The translations under genes were made by a program, and so were the position numbers. Shown here one piece after another: positions 1 through 12,800 of a stretch of 64,000 bases of DNA (positions are counted from its first letter, which is position 1; each line of letters starts with the position of its first letter). Below the pieces are notes generated by a model that was not told the DNA's origin, searched no databases, and was given only the letters and a program-made list of their open reading frames with translations. The stretch lies in assembly GCA_017562135.1 (NCBI GenBank), contig QEYB01000533.1, positions 335,467 through 399,466 on the forward strand, given 5' to 3'. The stretch comes from Dipylidium caninum (Eukaryota > Platyhelminthes > Cestoda > Cyclophyllidea > Dipylidiidae).

Positions 1-3000
1 TCCGCCTCCGGTTGGCGAGCACATAAGCCACAGCGAAATTCACAAGGAAGGAGAAGGGATGCACCAAGAGGTGGTCCCAGAGACTGAACCAGTCATCCTC
101 GGCCAGCACGTTGGTGAAGAGGCTGCCCAACAAGGGCCATACGCAAGTCTAGAGAGGAAATTGTGCTCACTCGGCCATCCTTTATTGCAATGTCAACCAC
201 CTCGCATCGAGCGAAGGCCCAATTCATGGTGTTCTGTCCCCCCTCCCCACTATGACTCGGCACACCCGCCTTCTCGACCATTAAATGGCGTTGAAGAGCT
301 TTGCCCACGCCGAAAGTCGCACTAATCGCCTTGCGTTATCGTTTATATCGATGCCGGCCTCCAAGTCTCCACTAATTTCACGGCGCCTCTACGTGTGCTG
401 TTAGTGTTGAATGGGTAGCGTCATCGACAAATGTTTTCCTCCCAAAAGGCCTCAAATCCAATCAAGGAGAGAAAATTCTGTGCATGCATTGACATCCATC
501 GAATTCTTCAAGCAAAAGTTTTGGAGACCAGTCGTAGGAGGGAGGAGGTGGGGGCATTCAGCTGCCCACATGTTGTCCAAGACGAGTACGCCCTATTCGC
601 CTAATTTATTAACATAAGAGGCCTTAAAGCGCACTGAAATGTACGACGTGCGTTCCAAACAAAATCCCTGCTATGGAATTGATGTTGGTTAACGCGACCT
701 AGGGCTCTAATAAATTACCAAAGAAGCTATTCCTCCGTCAATATGATTACGGATGTGAAAAAGTAACTCGAGCACTCCAGTGACAACTCCAAAAGCTCTT
801 ATCCGATGTGATGCCATGGCCCATTTAGTCGTCCCGAATCAATCTTAACACCGGGGGACCTGAAGTTTTTGCCTAAGAGACGCCTTGTACCACTGCTCCC
901 CACCTCACAGCAAACTGCAGGGGTGAGAAGCACACCGTGGCTGGGATACATTCGAAAAGGCCGTGAAAGACAAATAAGCCCTTCGGTGATTATAAAAGTC
1001 TAAAGTGCAAAAAAGAGTTCTAGTATTTCTCATGCATTTGCGTCAGCTTCCCAACAACCAGAAGTAGTTGTAGAGGTAGACATACAAATCGGGGAGACGG
1101 ACGGTAATCTGCTCTCAGACTTCGACTGCAGAAACTCAACCTAATGTTATCTGACCGAACAGGTTTCTTATAACCTATCACTCAAATGCCCTTCACAAAA
1201 AAAATCCGCGACTCGAGAGAAAAAGCTTATTCGGTTCCACGAGGACCCTCCCACGATGCTCCATATAAGAAGGAAATTGACACTGAGAGTGGCGAAAAAC
1301 AAAACAAAATGTTTTCATAGTTGGCAGCTGGAATATAAACGACAGTTCCTGATACCTTAAGGAGCGTTGTGGGCTCCTCATGAGCGTTGGTGTTACACAC
1401 CTTCCCTTGGACTCACCTCAACAGAAAGACCTTTCTCTAGGAGATGTTGTAACACTGCCTGGTCACAGAAGGCTAGGATATCTTCTATGACGCAGAGGAG
1501 GCGCTGGGGAGGTGACGGGCAAAACTCGAACAGGGGTGCGCACAGCCCATCTAGCAATCAAGTCGTTGTGCTAAAGGGCCGCCACCCACCTAGAATGCTC
1601 AAAACGGCCTCATACGCCAAACAGAGATGATTGTTTCTAAATAGTTTCACAAAAGGTAATACGATGCGGGGCAAGTCCTTGATTTTGGCCAATTTCCCAC
1701 GCTCCAAGATGAGGACTGAGCATATGCTAAGGGATGGGTGGTATGAGAAACGGGTTGATGCTGCCTACCGTTGAATGTCAGGCAGAATGGATTGATCACA
1801 GGAAACGAGATCTTCAGTCATCCGCTCGAAATTGGGATAGAGAGGTTTGGCTGCCTCAAGGTTGAATCGTTCCACGTCACCTCGCAGGTCCAACAAATGA
1901 CGCCAGATGAGGGACCTTTAGAAAACTAAGGGAAGTGAAAAAGGAGTCAGCCCGTTATCTTCTCTTAACCTCGGCAAACTACAATATCTAAATTATGATT
2001 TTTATCACTTTGCAATATCCCACCATAAAGGTTTGAAGTGTGTGCACGCGTCATTAGCAGATATCACTTTCATTCGGAGTGCTCAACCGAATGCAGAGGA
2101 TTCGCACCTCTTGCAGCCCTTTACATCTTATTTACCTCTGGACGGGCCATCGCATTGACCGGGTAAGTAGCAGAGCAAGGAATACCCCCCACGCTAGGCA
2201 CTGATGGCAATGAACCTTCGTACACTGTATGCTTGTATAGCGTCCGAGGTTTCCAATTTTGCCGTCCAATAACCCGACGTGGCATTTATTTTTTATGAGG
2301 AAAAATAAATGATAAAAATTTACGGGTCAGAAACTTGCCGGTGTCTTTGTGGGAAATGTTGGTATGCATTCAGAACGCATCGAAGTTTTTCTCGATTTAA
2401 AATTTGTTCCAGCTATGGGGAAATAAGTGCAAAAACGAGTTAAGACCGTCCAGAGAAGGAGATGTCAGTCCTCCCACTCCATTTAACCTCCTATAATCAA
2501 CCAGTCGCTTCAAGATGAGATGCACAAAAAGACGCCGCAATATCGTACATACAAGGGAACGAGTGCTGTGATTGATGTAGAACAGCGCATTCGCATCTAA
2601 AAAAGCACAGAGGCCCCACGAAAACCTCAGAGTCGGCGCCGCCCAGTCCCCCCGAGGCCAATTAATTTGGGAAATACCATCAATCTCAAGTTGTAAAAGA
2701 AGATCAGGGGAGATTTGACTCGCTGGCTGATTTGATGCAGGAATCCCGCTAAAATCCTCATCGGTCTCGTAATGCTTCAGTTTGAAGGAGTCAGCTACTA
2801 TAGCCCAAAGACGATTTCGACAAGAATAATTTCATCTGCCACAATGTGGTGAAATGTGTAGCAAACCACTTTGCCCACGTGGAAGTAACGAGGGGAAATG
2901 AAGATACCCCCTCGCCTACTCCTCCCACGTCTTCGTCCTAAATGAATATTTCAGCCATCTTTTCTACGCAATCTAAGGTTCGAGCTCAATTCCTATTGCT

Positions 3001-6000
3001 TATGGACTGTTGAGAGCCATTGTTGGCAATGAACTGATTAATCGCTCATAATGATTTACGCAATTAGAGCTTGTGTACCTCAACAAATTGTTTTCTCATA
3101 AAAATAAAGTGAAAATATTCAACTGAGTAGCATCGATCATGAACAAAGGTGGGTTGTTCGTAACCGATGACTTGTCTGCCTCTCCATCAGTTTAATCGAC
3201 GGATTACTGTGTATGCGAACAGGAAGGTCACTTGGTATCAGCTTCATCAGGGTTCATGGTAAAACCTACTTTCAGTTGCATGCTTACTCCAATGGACGCC
3301 AAAAACTGAGGCGTTAAAAGATAGGTGAGTGTGTGGGGACGTGACGTTGTCCCGCGCATAGATACTTGAACATTGTGCTTACTAAATGAGGTCCATAAAT
3401 CTCCTCCTGAACGGTTTGCGCATCCAATAACATTATCTTTAAAAACTCGGCGGCAAAAATAAGGACACACTAGTCAAAAGTCTACCTTGTGTTTGTTCAC
3501 AAGAGGAAGACATGATTTGTCTTTGCGACCACCAAGACTAATTTTTCCGCTATTCGTATCGTTCTCCAGACACTTTGCTGCCTATGCAAATCAGAATAAA
3601 ATAATGAGGCAAAATTCGGAAGAGAGCAGGGTTAAGAATGAAAACGCAGCTTATGAAACGGGTCCCGATCTGGAGGGGGGATATATCTAAGGTAACGCAT
3701 GCCACAAAAGCAGTTAGTTTCACGACCGTGGTGCAATAAGCTTCAAAATCGTATTCATGATACATGATTTGATGAGTATAACGAAAATAATCTTAACTTT
3801 GCAATAAATTGTTATCAAACGACTTCTCTCGCCGATAAAGGTTATGAAAGTAAGACATTGGTGGGCGCCTGGTGCCAGCGTATCGTATGGCTAATCCAGT
3901 TACACTGCTAACCCGGTATCATTTTACGTCGAATTTAATAGAAGCTCGCATTGTATGCATTATCATGGAGTAGGAGCGTCATGGAAAGCGTAAAACGGTT
4001 AGATAGGTCGCTCCACAACGTTTGAAGCTCAGAACTTCCGGCCATTGGATATTCTATTCAGGAAGGAAGGGATCTTATAAATCCGACAACGTGGCAATAA
4101 AACATAAATCTTTAATAACAGGTGGAAAATGAGGTCGAAGCTACCATATCATTTCACAGCCGCCATTCAGAGAATTCCTGCTAATCGCGAGAATGTGTGT
4201 AAAAGGAACAAAACCTCCATTACCCCAGAAAATAAATCATGACCCTAAAACGCGGTTCCTCGTCATATCCAGGCAATCACTTTCACCGTGGCTCAGCCCA
4301 TGTGTAAGGAAAATCCCGCTCTGGTATGTTTGTCATCGAATAAGACAATGATATGTGAAAGCAGGAACTTACATGGTTTACTGAATCAGCTCCCGATGTC
4401 GCGAATCGTACCGACCGTGGCGCTGGTTGAAGTGAAGATACCAATGGGCCGCCTACAGCGCCGTATAAAACGCGTTGTGCTGACTATAACTTACATTAAA
4501 AAATGGTTTAGAAAAATTGTCAAACTTATAAGAGATACTAAAGGGGTTGAATTGCGGTCTGAAATCGTGAATTGCTCGTCAACATAGGATAAGAATCCCA
4601 TTTTTCAAGAATCACACAAGAAGTTAGTTGAGGGTGTTTCCACTCATTGTTACAAGTTACATATTGTGTGTCAGTGCACGTGCCGCCGCCGCCGCACAGG
4701 TCACAAGCGATTTTCTGACGCCTGATCGAGAAGTGCACACAGCGGCGCGCTGGGACACAGCCAGCGGACGGGCGGAGAGACCGCCGACCAATCAGACGAG
4801 GGCAAAATCGATAATGTGTGAGTAACACCACCTGGCTGAAATCGAAAAACCGCAAGTCGCCGTCTTCGGTGAGCGCCACGATTAGCGCAGACGACAGCAC
4901 CGGGGAGGGCGGAGTGACAACGAAATCGAGGGCCAGTGGGTCCCATGGCGCCATTAGCACTGTGGACTGTGTCTCGACCAAACGCGGTGTCATTGGCGAA
5001 GGTGGGGCGCATCGGGACATCGTCATGGCGGCACCTCGGGCAACAAGACGGAGGCGACCATCAGAGCCCAGAAGGAGGAGACTTTCTTCCTAGGTGAAAA
5101 AAACGAGGGAATTTTGAAAAAACCGAATCTCCTCTTCTCCAAGAGGGGAGTTTGTAAATCTGATCGAAAGGTCACCCACAGGTTACGAGAGCATTTGCGG
5201 GACCATACTGGGGGTCGCAAGATTCCAAGGTTTTGATGTCTTCATGAAGATACTGTGGACATTGTAAGTGTACACTACAAACTCATTTCGCTGGATTGAA
5301 ACCTTAGATGACAATCAGAGGGTTAAAAAAATATTACTTAGTCTGTGAACTAAAACCCATCTACCAAATAGTGGGATTAGATTCGACTTGGAGGAGGACG
5401 GAAATGCGTGGATTTGGTGCCTTACCTGGGTTGTCAAAGGAATGCCTCAACCACAAGTAGACCAAGTGAAAAATTTGCCTTTTGGAAGACACTAAGGGGA
5501 CTCGTCTATCCCGTATTGATTGAAAGTAAACAAATGGGAATAGACTTCTCAAAAATCACATTTAACTAAAATTCACCCGGGTACCAGGGAAAAAACTACT
5601 GTTATGTCATGGTTTAACATAAAAAACTTCGGGATAGCAGATTAAAAACGGAAAACTGATGCGATGTTCGCATTTCCGTTACATCGAAGATTTTGACAGT
5701 TTGCATCAGATCGCTGGTCTTTAGAAATTGTTTGGTGCGAACAAGACATCGTTCAAGTGAAAAAAAAGAAGTCCTCTATGGAGGTAGTGGCAATTCTCGC
5801 TGCCAAACTGGTAGATAGTCCCAAAATTATGGGATGCAATCATAGTAGAGGGGCAAAATAGCGCAGAACCAACCGTAATAGGTACACACTGCATCTTGAG
5901 AACAGATTTCACCTCCAGCTGAAGAACTTCCAAGACATGCGTTTCCAAATTATCTGGTTCTATTTTCAAAACGTGCACCTGCGATGAACGACCGGCGACA

Positions 6001-7835
6001 TACAGGAGACGACCGTCACTAAAGAGCAAGTAGAAAAAATGGCGTTTATGTTCATGTTCTCGAAGGACCAAACGAGTGGTGTAATGTGGGCCATAAAACG
6101 TACTTTATTTATAAGGACAAAAAAATTTGAGGCTAGATAAACGGCAAAACAAGTGCCTATGGATCCAACTGATGTCTGTAAGGGCTTAACAAAAAGAAGC
6201 ACGAAGTATTATTTCGGTCTACAAAGTACAAAATACCCGGCATTTAAAAATGTTTAGCATCTGATTGACGGGTCTAAGCTTATTGGAGAGGAACGGCAAA
6301 TAATGAAATACAAAAAGAAGCTACATGCTTTTCACAGTATAATTACATAGGATAGAAGAATATGCGTGGTTGGGAGCAAGCATTGAATATCTCTAATAAG
6401 CTACCCAGTTGCATTCATGACTAATATTCATTCAGCTAAGTATAAGTGAAATATCGGGCAGAGGAACTAACATACAGACTTGAACAAAGGCATCGGCATT
6501 CGATAGGGGTTTCACTCTCAATAGTAGAGGAACTGGTCTCCTCAAAATGAGGCGATCTCCACAACTTAATGGAGCCGCCTTGAAGGCAGATGACCAAACG
6601 TCCATCAGGAGGATTAAAATAGGCCTGAGGAAAAAAACATAGGATTGAGCGAATTTTCTTTCATTACATTCACACCAAAATGTAGGCGTACGGTATGAAC
6701 TTCGTTCGGGCCGTTACAGTATAGTTGGCGCAACTCCATCATTTTACGAAGGTCCCACAAAATGATCCTGTCTGCACCCAACGATAACATCAAACCTTCA
6801 TTTGGCTGTTGTATGTCAAGAGAGTAAATGATTGTCTTGTGGCGAGTGGGATTAAAACATGCAAGTTTCGTATCTAGGTGAAAAGGATTGAATGGGTCCA
6901 CTGAACGAAAAAGAAACACAAACTTACAAGCAGAAAACTTACCGCAATTAATGGAACATATTTTGTAGTCAATGGGTAGCGGCAACAACAAGAGAGATGC
7001 CATTCAAGTCAACATAAGACTGAAGAGCAGTACAAGGCGTCTTAAGGTCGATAAGAGATCTAATCTTTCTACACGGAATCGTTGAAGTAGAACGGAAAAT
7101 ACTTGTAATTTGAAGCAACTGAAGAGAAGAGTTCGCCTTTAGAATTGGCAAAGATGATTGCACCACAGCGCGCAAAAACGGCCAAAACAATATGATCTGA
7201 GTGTTTTGTAGTTGGGCGAAAGCACATACGAAGCAATGATCTTGGAAAAATCGTTTTAATGTAACATCAATAAATTTAGTTAGTTTGTGTAAAAACAAAC
7301 ATAATTTTGTTTAGAGACGCGGAGGTGGAAATTTACTCTGCACCATAAATTTCACCCAATCTATTGTTAGAGTAAAAGCATAACAATAAAAATCGAAACG
7401 TATCGAATATTACAGTATCAGACGTGACACTCTAAAAGACATAACAAATACACAAAATTGATGCCCAAAATAAGATAGCAATAAATGTAAACGTACGGGA
7501 GAAACGCCATGTTTCGGAGAAGATGATAATTCTTAAGTCAGAAACAAGGACCAGTGAGTATAATTATAACACACACAGCAAAGCTCAGAGGTGCGAGATA
7601 CAACAGAGAAACCAGGCAATGAGAAATTAATTGACATCAGTACTACAAACGAGTAAGATACATAGAAATAAACGTAACTGGTTAAAAAATACAAAAAGGC
7701 AACATATACCATCAGAACTGAGTCTAAGTCATCAACATTTCGAGGGAAATACAATAACTACCAGTTAAGGAAAAATACCACGAATACTGCTCTGACATTG
7801 GAAAACGCGCTATTCCCTAAATTAGCTGTCTCCAT
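1..7835 (-). CDS. TBC1D31: TBC1D31 (WDR67) orthologue, WD40 + TBC domain, 3' end beyond left edge
   Basis: Spliced minus-strand gene for a WD-repeat protein with a Rab-GAP-like TBC domain; the vertebrate protein acts at centriolar satellites and in ciliogenesis. Exons I can place: 7788-7835 (start METANLGNSAF, compare human M-STDLGN), 7103-7240, 6943-7068, 6674-6900 (ends a WD repeat, IILWDLRK), 6472-6624 (GGSIKLW), about 5780-6099 (FSDGRLLYVAG), 4832-5089 (LTEDGDLRFF), then the TBC domain in 1769-1915 (SLIWRHLLDLR), 1590-1726 (LPFVKLFRNNHL), 1417-1550 (IEDILAFCDQAVLQHLL) and <1-148 (WPLLGSLFTNVLAEDDW). The last four exons join in perfect phase and follow the human protein order, which is strong evidence. 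Exons between 1915 and 4832 and between 7240 and 7788 are incompletely resolved. One frame break lies near 6971-6985. The C-terminal coiled coil lies outside the window. Confidence 0.87.
2397..2797 (-). CDS. possible inter-domain exon of the TBC1D31 gene
   Basis: An uninterrupted minus-strand reading frame of about 134 codons follows a good acceptor (TTTGGGCTATAG at 2798-2799) and ends at a TAA at 2397-2399. It encodes ADSFKLKHYETDEDFSGI and further polar sequence. It lies between the last WD40 exon and the first TBC exon, where the human protein has a poorly conserved linker, so it could be a linker exon. I see no residue-level match and did not settle its donor. Chance openness is the alternative. 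Confidence 0.3.
7069..7102 (-). other. 34-bp intron in the TBC1D31 orthologue
   Basis: The intron begins GTATTTTCC and ends GTGTAG on the minus strand. Removing it joins a frame ending VASNY to KKIRSLIDLKTPCTAL with phase preserved (AA + A), matching the human order (…HGNRFNLVQRTAQACTAL). Introns this short occur in flatworms and some other invertebrates. Confidence 0.75.
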
Positions 7836-8177
7836 TTCGATAAACAAAATTTACTGATCGCCACCGCAATGGACGGTCATATGGGCTGAAAAACAACAAG
7901 ATATTACATTTATGAGTTTTTAAGAAAGCTAAAGTCTCTCAAAGTACCACTTATAACCATTTATTTGATTTTGAAGATGTGCATCTGTTTGTGTTTTCAC
8001 CTAATAATATTTTTCCACTCTCAAAATATTGAAGCCAATTGTACGACATTGAGTTACTGGCAAAACATGAAATCGATGTAAGCACGCAGATTTGTTTTTT
8101 ATCATTTTCTCCGCATTTCTTGACACACTTTTCCCGATTCTCATATCCCATTGGTTGAATATTTCCTCCCTGTCTAC
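7836..8177. promoter_or_regulatory. short divergent intergenic region, likely shared promoter of TBC1D31 and CYB561-like genes
   Basis: The two start codons (7835 on minus, 8178 on plus) face away from each other across 342 bp. No other coding signal fits, so both promoters must lie here or in untranslated leader exons. I did not find a convincing TATA box; the role is inferred from layout. Confidence 0.5.
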
Positions 8178-8963
8178 ATGGCACACCGCGGCGGTGCCAA
8201 CACCACTCGCATTATGTTTGTCCACGCGGTCAGCCTTCTTCTGGTACTCTGCGCCTTTTTATCTCTCCTTTCCCCTCAATTCGCCAATTTTGTGGCATTT
8301 CTTTTCTATGATACTCGGCCTGTGCGGTTTTTGTTTCCAGGGCATTAGTATTTACAATAAACACAGCTCCCTTGCTGCAAAGTACGCCAGTTACTGGAAG
8401 GTGAGAAGCAACACAGTTAATCTTTATTCTTTCTTTAAATTTTCTCATTTAAAGCATGTATTGTAGTACGTACTCCATGGCACTCTACAAGCTTTGGGTC
8501 TCCTGTCATTCTGCGCTGGGTTTGCTATCATCTTTAAGGCCAAAGTTGATAATAATAAAAGTCATATGACAACCTGGCATGGCTGCTTGGGCTATGGATT
8601 TGTGCTCTACAGCCTATTCCAATCGTTCTTCGGCATCTTGAAATCTCGAGTCTTCTTGCGTCGTTGGATGAAGCCACGCCTCATTCGAAAATATCATGCA
8701 ATCTCCGGCGCCATGTTATTCTTCCTCGGTTGTGTGGTAGTTTCCCTTGGTCTTCGCAGTGATTGGTTTCGAAAAAGGCGCTGCCGGAGGTCATCCACTC
8801 TGAGATCTTTCGACTCATCATCCACAATGTCATTCTTATCTCACTTGGTCTCCTCCTAGTGGTGGCGCTCAAACAGGTGTACGATAAGCACTTGGGAAGC
8901 GTCGAAGCCACCCAATTAACAGCGAATACTCACGCCAAAAAGTCGAAGAGATCAAAGAAATGA
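8178..8963 (+). CDS. cytochrome b561 domain protein, CYB561D2-like
   Basis: Two-exon gene, 8178-8400 and 8467-8963, with a 66-bp intron (GTGAGA…TTGTAG). The product is a polytopic membrane protein. Family members carry two b hemes held by four histidines and move electrons across endomembranes, often from ascorbate. Candidate ligands visible in order: ILWHFF, YVLHGTLQ, TTWHGCLG and KYHAISG, each in a hydrophobic helix, then a final helix (VILISLGLLLVVALKQ) and a lysine-rich tail KKSKRSKK. Length of about 240 codons fits the CYB561D2 group. The start MAHRGGANTTRIM precedes the first helix. The frame must shift twice: near 8256-8260 (run of five T) and at 8772-8776 (run of five A), both homopolymers. 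Real null alleles are possible, but conserved residues resume at once in the new frame, so base-count errors are more likely. Confidence 0.83.
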
Positions 8964-9866
8964 ACCAAACGGGGACGACAATTTGTTCTTTCGCCTTATC
9001 GCCAACTTCTTTCCTACTGTATCTTTTTTAAAATACCCAGCTTTGTCTCTCTCTTCTAACATACACCTATTTTGGCCTTCGACTTCGAAGGGTTTCATCA
9101 CTTCGCATGTGAAACAACGGGTCTGGGTGGGGGGAAACATGAAAAAAGGCAATTTTAGGATTACTGCACTTGAGCTAACTATTTCCGCAGGCTCACAATG
9201 CATCTAGACCCTGCGGTAAAGAAATACTTTTGACGTGAAATGTAGACACGACTCTCCGTTTTAGTGTTGCCACTGATTACGCGAAATCGCACGTCAAAAA
9301 ACTATTGCCTACCACTCAAAACCAGAAGCTGAAAGACCTCCGTCGTTCACGCACTATTTCTGCACAGTGTTAAGAAATGCTCATATAATCCAAAAAAGAC
9401 GGACTTATTTTCTTCAACCTCTTTAGGTGGACTGCTACGTCTAATCGATTTGGACTGTAGAAAAGGCGTTTTTTAGAAGTGTTAACAAAAGTTATGTGCG
9501 TATTTGAAATAAAGAGAATTGTGCGTGAGGTTGTAATCAATAGTATATTTAGTAGGCGACAGAAGCGAAAGTGACTAACAAATCATCTAGACAAAATCTT
9601 TAAGGTGTTGGTCCAATATTGGCAACTTCCATTGAGGCGAGGTGGAAAAGAGATGAGCTTACCTTGTGTCAAACATGCCAGTTCGAGTGGAGGTCAGAAT
9701 TTCCCTACAAAGATATATGCCAGACTTGATTCGATTCTAAACGGATAAGTCACAATTGTAAGTGGTCGTAGTGTCAGATGTGAGAAAGTCTGTTAGAAAG
9801 TCTGGACAGATGAAGAGAACGTTGCCTCGTACTCACTGTAGTGCTTTGAGTGTTATAAATAAACTC
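8964..9866. other. intergenic, convergent 3' ends
   Basis: The region lies between the stop codon of the b561 gene (plus) and that of the MOLO1-like gene (minus). It is AT-rich and contains only short random frames. I see no gene, repeat or RNA here. Confidence 0.6.
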
Positions 9867-12800
9867 TTACTGAAATCGTCTAAGTAGATATTTCATGCCC
9901 TCGTAAATTCCCGAACCAAAGGCAGCTTTGGCTTCAACGGCAGTTCGGCGGATTACTTCTCGGGGAAGTTTCTCCCTCAAGTTCTCCCCCGCATAGATAT
10001 AGAGCTACACGCAACAATAAAGTATTAAACAAAAGCCTTTAAGGTGCGTAGGCGCTCTGTTAAACCGCCAATTGCACCGAAAGTGCTAAAAGGTGGCCAA
10101 GTTTATGGAGTAAAAGTGCAATCGACACATTCAAACTTTTTAAACCACAGATAACCAAGAACCGAAGACTTACAACTCCATCACTCTTAGAGTAGAAGAT
10201 GATGATTTTGTCTGACTGAGACTCGCACATGGTGGGGAGTCTCCAGGACTCGAATAGGTAGTAGCTGAATATGGCCGCGTAATTAATGATGTTCTCATCC
10301 AACTTTTCCTCCGCCCTCCTGTACAAATCAAAGGTAAATTCAGGCCATACGCGCTCACGAGAACATGGAGTACTTCATGCTTGTAGTGCACATTAACAGA
10401 AAAACGACTTTTTCCTCATAAGGCTTCAAGAGACCGTTTAAATCACCGAGAATGAAAAACGAGCCCTCGAAATGCTCGACAAACTGCAGCAGGCTCAGCC
10501 CCCCAGCACCATGAGGACATCGCTAACCAGATTCACAAAAAGCCACCACAGTCGTTTCCCACAATGTTTACAAATTCTCGTGCATTCGTCCACACCCCCT
10601 TCCGCCCCTCCCCGTCGAATAAGAGGCGCCTGTGTTGGCACACTTCCGCGTGGCAGAGTGGCGGAGCGGAGTGCCCAATGCTGCCAACTCCCGATCCTCC
10701 ACTCCACAGGCAGACAGTGCGAGGTGGAGCGCACTCGTTAGAACAAATACTCTGTCCATCTACTCGTCTAGCCATTTGAAGAAGACTGGGTGCTGATTTA
10801 ATAGAACACTGTTCCACGGGGCGACTGAAAAGTCAACAATGCAGCCTAAAGCCCTAGCTAATGTAAACAACCTTTCTCGGCAATCTGAGAGTTCCTCTCT
10901 TGTTTACGGTTTTCTGAATGTTGGTGATGTCAGCAGGGACAGCGCCTGTTCAGTCTCGAGAACCCGTAAAAGTGTACGGATCCGCTGCCTCAGCACGTCG
11001 ACTCGGCGTGGGGCGTCTGGCGCTGCGAAGGTGTGGAGTCCGATTTGGTTGAAGTGGAGGAGCGGATTAACAGACTTCGGTTTACCCTGTGATGCAGTCA
11101 GGAGGCACCGAAAAGCGGCTCACCGCCTCTCGGCCACCAACAAAACGCAGTTGACACCAGGTTCGGACGCCAACACACATTCTTCTTGGCAGCCTTTAAA
11201 AAGATCCCATGCGGTAGTAAAATCGGTGGGAGAGAAGGGAGAGATGCCGACACAGGAGCACCACATTCCACGCCGTCCACGCCCCGCCAGCAGCAGCAGT
11301 TGCGTCAGCATCGGAGGTGATGGAATCTCCACCGTCGCTGAGGGGGAGATTTGGAGCGACAACCGTGGAGAGGCATCGCAATGGGTGTTACAGACTCTCG
11401 AAGTCGGTTCTCAAAACTGGGTGGGGGAGGGGCGGAGGAGGCACCACTTGCCGCCATTTTGCCTCTCACCACATGGAAGACCATCATGGAGGGGGAGACA
11501 GTGGCTCTGACCGAGGCGGAGTCACCGACGCCGGGCGTGGCTCTTCGCACGCCGCTGGCTGGCGGGCCGAGGTCGCACGCCGGTGGCGCCACTCGATGTC
11601 CCGGGAATTCTCTCACGCACTTCTCCACTAGTACACTCACGATGACCTCCGAATTACGCAGCGCGGTGGGCGTCGAAGGTCCGAGGACGCGAACTGCGGA
11701 GGACGCCGAGCACTCCACTCCACACCCGCCCCAGGGAGAGGAGAGGCAGAAAGCTCATCAGCCAGGGTGTCGCCCGTCTTCGACGCGAATGTCGCGAGGC
11801 GATCCAATTGGCCCCCTCTCCCCCCCACGCCCGAACAGACGAAAGCCTCCGCCATTCGCGCGAGGGACTTTCCCACTTTTGGGCCGCATTACGAATCCCC
11901 GTTGATGTGACGAGGTTGAACACCCACTTTTGCCATTAACAGACTAAGTTGGCAAAAAACGAGGCAATTAAGGACGATGGCGACAGAGACGCCAGCTTCT
12001 GCCCGGCTCGTCGTGCACACGTCCATCTTTTGACGCAGCGGGGCGGCAGCTGCGACGAGGGCTTCAAAGGCTTTCGTCTCGGCCAGCTCAGCCAACGGAT
12101 AAGTCGTCTTCGGAGGGACGCGGCGCGACACAGCTTGGACACTGAGCAATTTGGGGGACATCTGCGCCCCGGGGACTGCGTTGGCGGCCGGGGCAGGGCA
12201 CGGCACCACTCAAGCACACACAAGCAGCAGCAGCAGCAGCAGCAGTAGACCTTACCCAAAACGAAGGCTGTCCACCAAGGCGATGGCGATGGTCGGGCGG
12301 GGGTAGCTTCGGTCGCATTTGCCCCGATCACTGTTTATTGTCTCTTGCATTTTCAGTAAAAGTGCGTTGAGCGAGACAACTGAAAGAGGAGACGCAGATG
12401 TCAACGTGCTGTGACCCTGAGGCGCAGCTTGGGCGGAGGGGGCAGTGACATTTTTGAGCCGCGATGGGAGGCGTCGAGGCGGGACGAACATCCACCCAAG
12501 TGGGCAATTTTTTAAAGCGCAGATCTGGAGCCCAACCCAGCGTCACACAGGGGAACGGCCGCCTCCGCAACCCTCGCGTCTTCGCCTCCACGCCACCGAA
12601 ATGTGTGTGTGTGGGTGGGTGGATGCCATGTGAACCATCGCTGACACGGGCTCCCTCTGTGGAACAAGGAGGAGGCTCCCACTCTCAGCCAGACCGCCTG
12701 ATTTTTTTGTCGATGTGAAGAAAAGCCTTTCGACTTGGAGTCGATGGAGGCAGTTGAACCGGCGCTTCGTGGAGGCCACCACACCGCACCGATTGGACAT

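Noticed and set aside
4288..4587. Plus-strand 99-codon frame with many basic residues
   Set aside because: It lies within a TBC1D31 intron, has no recognisable domain and no splice-linked continuation; a frame of this size is expected by chance.
10839..11905. Long overlapping plus-strand frames of 223 and 184 codons
   Set aside because: They sit in the GC-rich intron where frames are open on both strands; composition is Arg/Ser/Pro-rich with no domain, typical of GC-driven openness.
11889..12331. Minus-strand frames with poly-Cys or poly-Ala encoded by the CAG/CTG run
   Set aside because: The repeat gives different homopolymers in different frames and no frame has a supported exon around it.
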